A DNA stretch of 64,000 nucleotides from JABDLO01 sp041749255. Its GTDB lineage: Bacteria > Bacteroidota > Bacteroidia > Chitinophagales > Saprospiraceae. The DNA lies in NCBI GenBank assembly GCA_041749255.1, contig JBGTBR010000072.1, forward strand, positions 7,026 through 71,025, read 5' to 3'. Shown piece after piece: positions 38,038 to 46,307 of the stretch. A program made the position numbers and the translations under genes. Numbering within the stretch: the first letter of the stretch is position 1; every line of letters begins with the position of its first letter. Under the pieces are notes generated by a model. The model was not told the DNA's origin. It saw nothing but the letters and a program-made list of their open reading frames with translations, and searched no databases.

Positions 38038-39246
38038 ATGCCCATGAATATAAAAGTATTTACTCCGGGTTACACAATTGTTCTGGTTTTTGCCTCTTTC
38101 CTGCTATTTGGCCAGGTGACCGATTATAGCGGATCGTATGCAAATGAAGACGGAAGTGTTAAACTTATTGTACAACCCTCTTCCGGCACAATCAGCGGAA
38201 CTTTTATAGTTCAGGGACAGGAATACAAGTTTACTGGTAAAATTATCGAAGGCAACATCCATGGAACCTACACCTATATGGGTTACCCGGTTGACCTGGC
38301 TTTTGGTTTGGTGGAAGGGGTGTACTATATCGAAAGTGAAGGTTATGTGATCGAAATGGTAAAAGAGAAGAAAGTCAGTATATCGGATATGGCTGGACAA
38401 ACAGTTACCACTTCTGAACTGGGTTTTCAAAACCTCGCTGGCTCAGCTACACCTTCCAATGGCACTTTGCACAAAGATCCATTTGGACATTTTACATTTA
38501 ATGCTTTGTCCGGGTGGACAGTAGGAGAGGAAGATGGGAGTTTTGGAATGGCCAATCCTTCTATCAGCCAAAATGCAGCCATCACCATCACTCCTCACCA
38601 GTATAACAGTGCCCAGCAATTAATGGCTGATATTCAGGATGTTCGCGATGAGAATGAAAGCGTATATCTCACTTCCAGATCACAATCACTTTCATCAGGT
38701 CAGATCATGACGTCATTCGATGGTACGGCCAAAGGACAGAAACTTCAAATAAAATCACTGTCCTTATTTTCACCCTTTGAAGGTGGAGTAAGTGTAACGG
38801 CCATTGTCGTGGGTAACGAAGAAATGGAAAAGTATTTTGAATTGGCTCGCTCCGTAGCCTCTTCAGTAAAGTTTACAAAACCTCAAAAATCTTCTGCTGC
38901 TGAGCACTGGAATACATTGATCAAAGGAAGGCAACTTTTGTATATGAAAACGGAAGGTGGCTTTTCCGATAAATGGAATTATGATCTTTGCTCCGATGGC
39001 ACTTTTTATTACAATTCGAATTCCTCAGGTATGTCAGGAGGTGCATCGGTATTATCCTACGCCTCACAAGACAGAAATGCAGGGACATGGAGAGTATCAT
39101 CCATGGGTAACAAGGTATACCTTTCATTATACAAATCCGATGGATCGGTTTCTCAAATGGAAATTACAGCTTCAGGTCAGTCCAAAGGGCAGCTTTTATT
39201 AAATGGAAAACGACATTTTATCACAGATAATGAATCATGCCGGTGA
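38038..39246 (+). CDS. Unrecognised exported protein
   Basis: 402 residues; I do not recognise the family. A signal peptide (about 1-28, TIVLVFASFLLFGQ) precedes a compact strand-rich part (VTDYSGSYANEDGSVKLIVQ). In the middle, from about 135, a region resembles a small lipid-binding or PsbP-like module (HFTFNALSGWTVGEEDGSF). The C-terminal 110 residues (from NTLIKGRQLLYMKT to HFITDNESCR) include DLCSDGTFYYNS and form a beta-rich unit. The N-terminal Met could also be the third residue. It is followed in the same direction by another unknown membrane protein. Confidence 0.75.
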   Translation: MPMNIKVFTPGYTIVLVFASFLLFGQVTDYSGSYANEDGSVKLIVQPSSGTISGTFIVQGQEYKFTGKIIEGNIHGTYTYMGYPVDLAFGLVEGVYYIESEGYVIEMVKEKKVSISDMAGQTVTTSELGFQNLAGSATPSNGTLHKDPFGHFTFNALSGWTVGEEDGSFGMANPSISQNAAITITPHQYNSAQQLMADIQDVRDENESVYLTSRSQSLSSGQIMTSFDGTAKGQKLQIKSLSLFSPFEGGVSVTAIVVGNEEMEKYFELARSVASSVKFTKPQKSSAAEHWNTLIKGRQLLYMKTEGGFSDKWNYDLCSDGTFYYNSNSSGMSGGASVLSYASQDRNAGTWRVSSMGNKVYLSLYKSDGSVSQMEITASGQSKGQLLLNGKRHFITDNESCR

Positions 39247-39325
39247 AATAGAAATGCAACATGTAATGATATGATTTCAAATATTGTTGAAAAGGGATAT
39301 TGTAAAAATTAAAACCTTATAAATT

Positions 39326-39922
39326 ATGGACACAGATGACAAAACAAACCACGATGAAACCAATGAAGGGTTAAATCAGGAGAAAAAAGCAATGGGAAAT
39401 GATGGGTTTATTCATCGTTTTTTAGCTTTCATCAAGAAACATTTCATTATAGCCATATTGGCTGTAGCGTTGATTGTTGTTATTATTTGGTATTCAGCTA
39501 AGAACAAGGCTACCAATGAGCGGGCAGACAATAGGGAAACAGAACTGATATTGAAGCATGAAACAGAAAGACATACCATGCAAATCAATAACTTAGAATT
39601 TGCTTCTATTGTGTTTTCATGGGCTGTAAGAAGTGAGTTACTGCGTGATAACCAGGAAAATCTAAATCAGCTTTTGACGATATTTACACAAAAATCAGGA
39701 GCAGATTTAGTGCAATTAATAAATCCTGAAAATAAAGAAATCTTACTTTCATCAGATAAAAAATTTGAAGGAACCATCTACCAGAAAGAACTTAATTTTA
39801 ATATAAATGAATCTGCGATTATAGAGGAAAACAATTCTGTTCAAATCCTAACTCCCGTAATGGGATTTAATACCCAAATTGGCATTCTCATAGTCGAGAA
39901 GAATAAAACGCTTGAAAAATAA
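39326..39922 (+). CDS. Unrecognised single-helix membrane protein with an extracytoplasmic sensor-like domain
   Basis: 198 residues. A charged N-terminus (about 1-36) and one membrane helix (about 38-57, FIIAILAVALIVVIIWYSA) are followed by a charged helix that may form a coiled coil (NERADNRETELILKHETERH). The last 110 residues (SWAVRSELLRDNQENLNQLL, then GADLVQLINPENKEILLSS) read like a Cache or PAS-type extracytoplasmic sensor fold. No kinase or transmitter domain is attached. It lies 79 bp after the preceding unknown gene. Confidence 0.7.
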   Translation: MDTDDKTNHDETNEGLNQEKKAMGNDGFIHRFLAFIKKHFIIAILAVALIVVIIWYSAKNKATNERADNRETELILKHETERHTMQINNLEFASIVFSWAVRSELLRDNQENLNQLLTIFTQKSGADLVQLINPENKEILLSSDKKFEGTIYQKELNFNINESAIIEENNSVQILTPVMGFNTQIGILIVEKNKTLEK

Positions 39923-40112
39923 GCAGATGGGTTCTCTCATGTTGTGATGTACTTATATACGCAATTCAAGCATGAGTTTGACACGATTTTGATATAAAAT
40001 ATTGATATGCAGCGATATATCAATTTCACTTTCTATATACAAAAGTTACATAATACGGCTTCAATATTACGTATTATTCTGATTTCTTATAGTTATTTAG
40101 TCAAGCCCTGTT

Positions 40113-40198
40113 GTAACTAATTCAGCTATAACCCCCAAAGCTTTGGGGGCAAAAATCCTGACAAAACAACTCATTTATGCCGGATGCTGAGTAGTTAA
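40113..40198 (-). mobile_element. Short MITE-like element, copy A (TIR GTAACTACTCAGC type)
   Basis: Bounded by GTAACTAATTCAGC on the left (40113-40126) and GCTGAGTAGTTA on the right (40186-40197), which are inverted with one insertion. It contains the perfect 18 bp palindrome CCCCCAAAGCTTTGGGGG (40132-40149). The segment TAAATGAG-TGTTTTGTCA-GATTTTTG on its minus strand matches the left part of the larger element at 42654-42861. It looks like a short deletion derivative, inverted relative to that element. Confidence 0.6.
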
Positions 40199-40228
40199 TG
40201 CGCCTTTTTAAGTAAATAATTTAAATAA

Positions 40229-40256
40229 AAATGGGGACCCGTATGAGTCCCCATTT
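40229..40256 (-). terminator. Hairpin terminator of the S9 peptidase gene
   Basis: AAATGGGGAC (40229-40238) pairs perfectly with GTCCCCATTT (40247-40256) around an 8-base loop. On the minus strand it is followed by T-rich sequence. It lies just beyond the stop of the S9 peptidase and could also act on the plus strand. Confidence 0.75.
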
Positions 40257-40279
40257 ATTGATATATCATTCAACACAGA

Positions 40280-42214
40280 TCAATCCGAAAGAGGAACTTC
40301 TCCTTTAAGATATTGATCCAAAAAGGCAAGAATCTTGACATTGCCTTCTATTTGATTTTCTTTCTTTAGGAATCCATGACCTTCATCTTCAAACAGAACG
40401 TATTCTACAGGAACACCATTAGCTCTTACACCCTCTACGATCTCGTCCGATTCTACCTGCAACACTCTGGGGTCATTGGCACCTTGCAATACCAACAGAG
40501 GCTTCACCACATTTTCAGTGTGAAAAAGAGGAGATATCTTGTGAAGTCGCACACTATCTGCAGAGTAGGGGTCTCCCAATTCATCATATAGGGCTTTTCT
40601 GTTAGCTGCCCACCATGGTGGTATGGATCTGAGGGTGCGAAGCCAATTGGTAACTCCAAAAATATTGACTCCAACTTCAAATTCTTCTGGTGTAAAGGTC
40701 AATGCAGCCATGGTCATATATCCACCATATGAGCCACCCATTATGCCAATTTTTTCAGGATCAATGTATTCAAGTGTCTGAAGATAATTTTTACCGTAAA
40801 CACAATCTTGCAGGTCTACCTCACCGTGCTTTTTATCATCCATTTTGAAAAAAGTTTTACCATAACCTGAACTTCCTCTATTATTGACGGCCAATACAGC
40901 ATAACCCTGATTAACCATATTTTGTATCATTTCATTGAATCCAAGTCTGGATTGCCCGCCAGGACCACCATGTACCCATACTATGGCAGGTACTTTATTT
41001 TCGGCACTGGCCTGATGTGGTTTATAATAGATGGCAGGAATTTCCAATCCATCAAAAGAGGGATATCTCACTACCACACCCTCTACCAACTGATCTTCTT
41101 TTATTTCAGGATTCAGGGTATGTGTCATACGTTTGGTTTCTCCGCTGTCGAAGAAATGCACGTAGAGATCGCTTGGAGTTTTTGAACTGGCTGCCGTCAT
41201 TCTCATTAACTTTTCATCGTCAGAAATCAATACACTTGCTACACTCTTTCCTCCTACATCGGGAAAAGCAACCTCTTTTCCGCTTTCGTTTTCAAATAAA
41301 CGAACTGTGGTTTTTCCGTCCTCATTAATACCTATAACTCTGTACTTTGCATTCCAGGAATCGTATGCATACCAAACATCCCAGTCAGTGGTAAAAACCG
41401 TTTCAGTCTCTCCACTGGCTATATTGTATCTGGCCAGGTATTGAAATTCGCTGTCTTTGTCTGTGAGAAAGTAAAAATAGACATTGTCAAGACTAAAAAA
41501 CTGCGGATTATAGGACACAGGATTGTTTTCGTCCCATTTCCAATCTACCGTTTCACCCGTTTCCCTATTGATGAGAAACATTTCATTAGATGAAGTGGTA
41601 ACCGGTTTGATTGCCGCTAGATATTTTTCATCAACAGAAAGGCTGGCTGGTTGTACGCCTTCTAAATTTTCGTACAACATGGTGGATGCATGGTTTTCTA
41701 AATCCATTTTCATTAAATCAAAAAATCTGGGATCCCTTCCATTAGAAGCGTAATAAAACGATTTCTTATCTCTTGACCATCCTGAAAAACCAGCCTTTTC
41801 ATTTTCTCCGGGAGTCAGGTCTTTCACTTCATTTCCATTGGCCACCAAATAGATGTGGTTTATTTCATTACCCCCTTTATCCGCTGTGTAGATAAATCCA
41901 TTACCATCGGGAGTATAGGACATGGCAAAAATGGATTCCTCTGTCGAAGTCGTCAATTCTTTTATTGGTGATCCATCAATTGGGATCTCAATAGCATTAA
42001 ATATACCAGATTCGTTGGTACTTACCAGGAGTTTAGAGCCATCGGGAGAAAAGCTGCCCCCGGCAATGCGTACATTTTCGAAAAATTGTTCTGCAGTATA
42101 CTTTTCAGGTTCAAATGTTTCTGAATTAGTATCACTTTTACAGGATATAAATAACAATATACCTGAAAAGGAAAAAATAAAGACTTTAACAAAATCATGC
42201 AAAAAGAGTTTCAT
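40280..42214 (-). CDS. S9 family prolyl-oligopeptidase-like serine peptidase
   Basis: 644 residues with an N-terminal signal and probable lipobox (SFSGILLFISC). The beta-propeller domain (about 30-370) has repeated strand groups such as AGGSFSPDGSKLLVST. The alpha/beta-hydrolase domain has catalytic Ser in GIMGGSYGGYMTM, Asp in LQGANDPRVLQVESD and His in FEDEGHGF. A WVHGGPGGQSR oxyanion region is present. It would cleave short peptides, probably in the periplasm or on the cell surface. The gene is bracketed by two related small mobile elements. Confidence 0.93.
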   Translation of the reverse strand: MKLFLHDFVKVFIFSFSGILLFISCKSDTNSETFEPEKYTAEQFFENVRIAGGSFSPDGSKLLVSTNESGIFNAIEIPIDGSPIKELTTSTEESIFAMSYTPDGNGFIYTADKGGNEINHIYLVANGNEVKDLTPGENEKAGFSGWSRDKKSFYYASNGRDPRFFDLMKMDLENHASTMLYENLEGVQPASLSVDEKYLAAIKPVTTSSNEMFLINRETGETVDWKWDENNPVSYNPQFFSLDNVYFYFLTDKDSEFQYLARYNIASGETETVFTTDWDVWYAYDSWNAKYRVIGINEDGKTTVRLFENESGKEVAFPDVGGKSVASVLISDDEKLMRMTAASSKTPSDLYVHFFDSGETKRMTHTLNPEIKEDQLVEGVVVRYPSFDGLEIPAIYYKPHQASAENKVPAIVWVHGGPGGQSRLGFNEMIQNMVNQGYAVLAVNNRGSSGYGKTFFKMDDKKHGEVDLQDCVYGKNYLQTLEYIDPEKIGIMGGSYGGYMTMAALTFTPEEFEVGVNIFGVTNWLRTLRSIPPWWAANRKALYDELGDPYSADSVRLHKISPLFHTENVVKPLLVLQGANDPRVLQVESDEIVEGVRANGVPVEYVLFEDEGHGFLKKENQIEGNVKILAFLDQYLKGEVPLSD

Positions 42215-42653
42215 GTGCGAATTTTTTTAATTTTAAAAGTAAAATGAATTATCATAAGCCGACCATTATCGATACTATACCTCCGCATTACCTGGTAATT
42301 AAAATTAAAGTATATAATAGAGTGATAACGTAGCCATGGATTTTTTGTAACTACTCAATTGTTAGCTTTTAAGAAAACCATTCAAATGATTTTTGTGAGA
42401 CAAAATTTACTTTAGAAATTTAAGGAGCTGCGATGGATAGATAAAGTATTCCATATAATGAACATTTAGCGTATCGATCAAACTTTAAAATAAATAATGC
42501 CCAACATATACAATTGTTTTCTGAACTTTAAAAGCAAAAAATCAGAGAGTTACACGCAAATATCTACATGAATTGGCATATTGTGCAAATATTTATACTT
42601 ACATAGGATTTGAACCGATGAGAAGAGGATTTTTGGCTTTTTATTTGATATTT
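42215..42653. other. Intergenic region upstream of the S9 peptidase gene
   Basis: About 440 bp of A+T-rich sequence with no credible gene. GTAACTACTCA at 42347-42357 matches the end of the small elements at 40113 and 42654 and may be the trace of a third copy. A tRNA-like GGATTTGAACC at 42607 has no other tRNA feature near it. Confidence 0.4.
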
Positions 42654-42861
42654 GTAACTACTCAGCGCACGCGCTAAATGAGCTGTTTTGTCATGATTTT
42701 TGAGTAGTTCTGACAAAATTTGTCCTTATTTCAAGGACTATGAGCTTCAATTTGGCAAAAATCCCGCCAAAACAATTGCTGATTCATCAAATAACACTCC
42801 CCAAAGCTTTGGGGGGCGCTATTCATATTTAACTTCTCCGGGGTTATAGCTGAGTAGTGAC
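42654..42861 (+). mobile_element. MITE-like element, copy B (TIR GTAACTACTCAGC)
   Basis: Bounded by GTAACTACTCAGC (42654-42666) and GCTGAGTAGTGAC (42849-42861), inverted with one mismatch over 13 bp. It contains CCCCAAAGCTTTGGGG (42799-42814), like copy A at 40113. The left part (TAAATGAGCTGTTTTGTCATG) is shared with copy A, and the middle is unique. It has no open frame, so it would depend on a transposase elsewhere. The inverted relation of the copies around one gene leaves room for inversion or mobilisation of the segment between. Confidence 0.62.
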
Positions 42862-42929
42862 AGACATTTTAAACGAATAAAATATTCATGAGTAGGTTAA
42901 TACTCAAATTGTGTGTAAAGAATTATATT

Positions 42930-45560
42930 TTATCCGCATTTACTCATGCCACAACTTTTACAGTTTAGACAACCTTCTTCATATACCAGGGCCTGGTCTC
43001 CACACGATGGGCACTCATTGTGATTGGGAATGGTGCCATCGGGTATGTACTTTCTCAATGCTCTTACTACACCAAACTTCCAATTATTGAGGGAGACCTC
43101 ATTGAGATGAAGGTTTTCAACAATGTCAACAACATATTCAATGGGCATTCCATGTCTGAGAACTCCTGAAATGAGCTTTGCGTAATTCCAGTATTCTTTG
43201 TCAAAAGTTCTCGATAATCCTTCAATGGTCACTTTGTATCCTTCGCTGTCTTCATACTGGAAATCATAGCGGCTTTTTCCTTCAGTGGACTTATTTTTGA
43301 TAACCCAACCTGTATCCTCTGTAGACAGAATCGAAAAGGAATCCCTGGCACGCCCGGTGAAAATTTCGTAAGGTCTGCCATTTAAGAGGCCTACAACGGC
43401 TATCCAGGCTTCGTCCTTATTCATAAATTTTATCACATCTGCTTCCAGTATTTTTGGGCGTTTAGGGGCATTGGTATTACTGAAGGTAAGATCATTTACC
43501 TCTTCCGTATTTGTTTTTTCATCACCTGATACCAATACTCCAGACCGGGAACCATCGCGGTAGACCGTGATTCCTTTACACCCACTTTCCCAACCGGTCT
43601 TATATATTTCGGAAACCATTTCTTCTGATGTATCTTCCGGAATATTGACAGTGACACTGATGGAATGATCTACCCATTTTTGAACAGAGCCCTGCATTTT
43701 AACTTTAGCGACCCAATCCACGTCATTGGCCGTAGCTTTGTGATAAGGTGATTTTGCAATAATCTCTTGCAATTCATCATCTTTCATAAGTGCCACTTCG
43801 TCTACATTATAGCCATTGGCCAATAACCAGACATTAAATTTATGGTGAAAGACCGCATATTCTTCCCAACTATCACCGATCTCATCTACAAAATCCACCC
43901 GTGCATTCTGGTCGTTGGGATTTACTTTCTTTCTCCTTTTGTAGGACACCATAAACACGGGTTCAATTCCCGATGTGGTTTGGCTCATAATACTGGTAGT
44001 ACCTGTTGGAGCAATGGTGAGAATGGCAATATTGCGCCTGCCATGTTCTGACATTTCTTTTATTAAAGCAGGCTTTTCTTTTGCCAGCCTTTTTATGAAA
44101 GGGTTGTTTTTCTCCTTATCGGCATCGTATATGGGAAAGGCTCCTCTATCTTTTGCCAACACTACCGATGAACTATAGCACTCTATTGCAAGGATTTTAT
44201 GAACCTCTGTAACGAAAGTTATGGAGTCTTCACTTCCGTATCGCAAGTTTAGTGCAGCCAGCATATCTCCTTCCGCAGTAATTCCTACTCCGGTTCTTCG
44301 CCCTTTTACACATTTTTCTCTGATGTTTTTCCAAAGTTTCAGTTCCCGGCCTTTGATTTCAATTTCCTCCGGATCGTGATGGATTTTACTTATAATGCTG
44401 TCTATTTTTTCAATTTCCAGGTCTACGATGTCATCCATGATTCTCAATGCCATTCCTGCATGATGCTTAAACTTTTCCCAATTAAATGTAGCCCTGGAGG
44501 TAAAGGGGTTTTCCACATAGCTATATAGATTGATGGCAAGCAACCGGCAACTATCATAGGGACAAAGAGGAATTTCACCACAGGGATTGGTAGACACCGT
44601 GCGAAAACCCATATCGGCATAACAGTCAGCCACCGACTCCCTGATGATCGTATCCCAGAATAAAATACCCGGCTCTGCAGATTTCCATGCATTGTGGATG
44701 ATTTTGTTCCACAATTTCAATGCGTCTATTTCCTTTGTTACCTTTGGATTCGTTGAATCAACGGGAAATTGTTGAGTATATCTTTTTTGGTTCACTACAG
44801 CTTCCATAAATGCATCGTCAATCTTTACCGATACATTCGCGCCTGTAACTTTGGTACCATCTAGTTTGGCATCGACAAAAGCTTCTGCATCGGGGTGTTT
44901 GATAGAAATGGATTGCATGAGCGCTCCCCGTCTCCCGTCCTGAGCCACCTCGCGGGTACTATTGGAATATCGCTCCATAAAAGGAACAATACCTGTCGAA
45001 GTCAGGGCACTGTTAAACACCGGACTTCCCTTCGGTCGAATGTGCGTCAGATCCAAACCTACACCTCCCCTTCGCTTCATGAGCTGTACCAACTCTTCGT
45101 CTGTTTTCAGTATACTTCCATAGGAATCAGCACTTCCTTCATTACCTATCACAAAACAATTAGACAATGAGGCTACCTGAAAATCATTTCCTATACCAGT
45201 CATGGGCCCTCCCTGAGGGATGATGTATTTAAAATCTTTAAGGAGCTCGTACACTTCATCTTCACTGAGAGGTTGTACATATCTGGATTCGATCCTTGCT
45301 ATTTCTCTGGCTAACCTCTTATGCATATCATCAGGAGTTAACTCGAATATATGGCCAAATGAATCTTTTAATGCGTATTTATTGATCCAGACATTGGCAG
45401 CAAGTGTGTCTCCTTTAAAATATTTCAGACTGGCATCATATACCTCCTGGTAACTATAATTTTTTTTCTTTTCAGTGGATTTCCTTTCTAAATCAAAAAC
45501 TGCATTTTCCTGGTCGCCTATAGCCTCAGTTTTCGATAATTCTCCCGTCAATTTATTCAT
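42930..45560 (-). CDS. nrdJ: Class II (adenosylcobalamin-dependent) ribonucleoside-diphosphate reductase
   Basis: Reduces ribonucleotides to deoxyribonucleotides without oxygen or a small subunit. The 876 residues have the substrate-domain Cys in SLSNCFVIGNEGSADSYGS, the radical-domain NPCGEIPLCPYDSCRLLAIN and the finger loop TGTTSIMSQTTSGIEP. A C-terminal zinc-ribbon-like end has two CxxC pairs (NECPSCGDQ and CLNCKSCGMSKCG). The N-terminus has no ATP cone that I can recognise. It needs cobalamin; no cobalamin riboswitch is visible in the 750 bp upstream. Confidence 0.95.
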   Translation of the reverse strand: MNKLTGELSKTEAIGDQENAVFDLERKSTEKKKNYSYQEVYDASLKYFKGDTLAANVWINKYALKDSFGHIFELTPDDMHKRLAREIARIESRYVQPLSEDEVYELLKDFKYIIPQGGPMTGIGNDFQVASLSNCFVIGNEGSADSYGSILKTDEELVQLMKRRGGVGLDLTHIRPKGSPVFNSALTSTGIVPFMERYSNSTREVAQDGRRGALMQSISIKHPDAEAFVDAKLDGTKVTGANVSVKIDDAFMEAVVNQKRYTQQFPVDSTNPKVTKEIDALKLWNKIIHNAWKSAEPGILFWDTIIRESVADCYADMGFRTVSTNPCGEIPLCPYDSCRLLAINLYSYVENPFTSRATFNWEKFKHHAGMALRIMDDIVDLEIEKIDSIISKIHHDPEEIEIKGRELKLWKNIREKCVKGRRTGVGITAEGDMLAALNLRYGSEDSITFVTEVHKILAIECYSSSVVLAKDRGAFPIYDADKEKNNPFIKRLAKEKPALIKEMSEHGRRNIAILTIAPTGTTSIMSQTTSGIEPVFMVSYKRRKKVNPNDQNARVDFVDEIGDSWEEYAVFHHKFNVWLLANGYNVDEVALMKDDELQEIIAKSPYHKATANDVDWVAKVKMQGSVQKWVDHSISVTVNIPEDTSEEMVSEIYKTGWESGCKGITVYRDGSRSGVLVSGDEKTNTEEVNDLTFSNTNAPKRPKILEADVIKFMNKDEAWIAVVGLLNGRPYEIFTGRARDSFSILSTEDTGWVIKNKSTEGKSRYDFQYEDSEGYKVTIEGLSRTFDKEYWNYAKLISGVLRHGMPIEYVVDIVENLHLNEVSLNNWKFGVVRALRKYIPDGTIPNHNECPSCGDQALVYEEGCLNCKSCGMSKCG

Positions 45561-46307
45561 TTTTTACTCTTTGTTGTGTTAATGAATTCCTTTTTGTCAT
45601 TCCCATACATTAGAAAGCATACCCTTGTGCTCAATAATATTTTAATTCTTACAAACGATCGTTTTGAGTTTTGTTGCCCAGCGGACAAAAGTAATAAAAC
45701 ACCAAAGTCAGGCTCTCATGAAGAAATTGTAAACACGAAAAAATACTTCTCGTTGGTTATCAATCAATTCTGGATAATTGCCATGTGTAAAGTTGGTAAA
45801 AATAACTCATGTCATAAAGTTACAACATATACCCAATTAATTGTCAATATTTTAAACATTTATTTTTCAACATCTATAAAAAAGTTTAATATTTGATTTC
45901 AAGTACCTGACACACAGGGAGTCTTCAGATTTCCAAGCTTATTTGCAATGAAATGTGTCTCAACGCAATGAATTTAGTTAATCGTTTTATACTCAGGGAG
46001 CTATATGTTATTGTAAATTCGGGATGAGATCATGTAGTCTGAGCTCTACAGAATGGACAGTATTTGAAACTTATATCCACGGGTTTATAACAAAGCGAAT
46101 TGATTGTTTTGGAGTTGTGAGCTATGGCCTGATTGGTGGCATTGACGGTGAGATCAGTATTCCGGTAATTGGTATCCAATTTTACGATACGGCTGTTACC
46201 AGAAACCTTTGATCTTCAGCTTCTACTCTTTCCTTATGTCTTGGATTAAGAGAATTGTGTTGGAATAAATGGTTTTGGTGGAAGTTCTCCACGGGTCATG
46301 ACTTTAT
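45561..46307. other. Intergenic region between the SNF2 helicase gene and nrdJ
   Basis: About 750 bp with no convincing gene. Two plus-strand frames of 62 and 106 codons (46024-46212 and 45576-45896) have no motif or helix pattern and look incidental. It must hold the nrdJ promoter (minus strand). I saw no riboswitch or NrdR box. Confidence 0.45.

Noticed and set aside
42601..42660. GGATTTGAACC, resembling the T-arm of a minus-strand tRNA
   Set aside because: There is no matching acceptor stem or anticodon arm at the right distance; the following sequence is A+T-rich.
45576..45896. A plus-strand frame of 106 codons opposite the nrdJ promoter region
   Set aside because: It has no motif and no helix or signal-peptide pattern, and sits in the A+T-rich spacer, so it looks incidental.
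46024..46212. A plus-strand frame of 62 codons between nrdJ and the SNF2 gene
   Set aside because: Its composition is not protein-like in any recognisable way, and no neighbouring feature supports it.
45561..46307. Cobalamin riboswitch for the B12-dependent reductase
   Set aside because: I looked for the conserved cobalamin-box words upstream of nrdJ and saw none on the coding strand.
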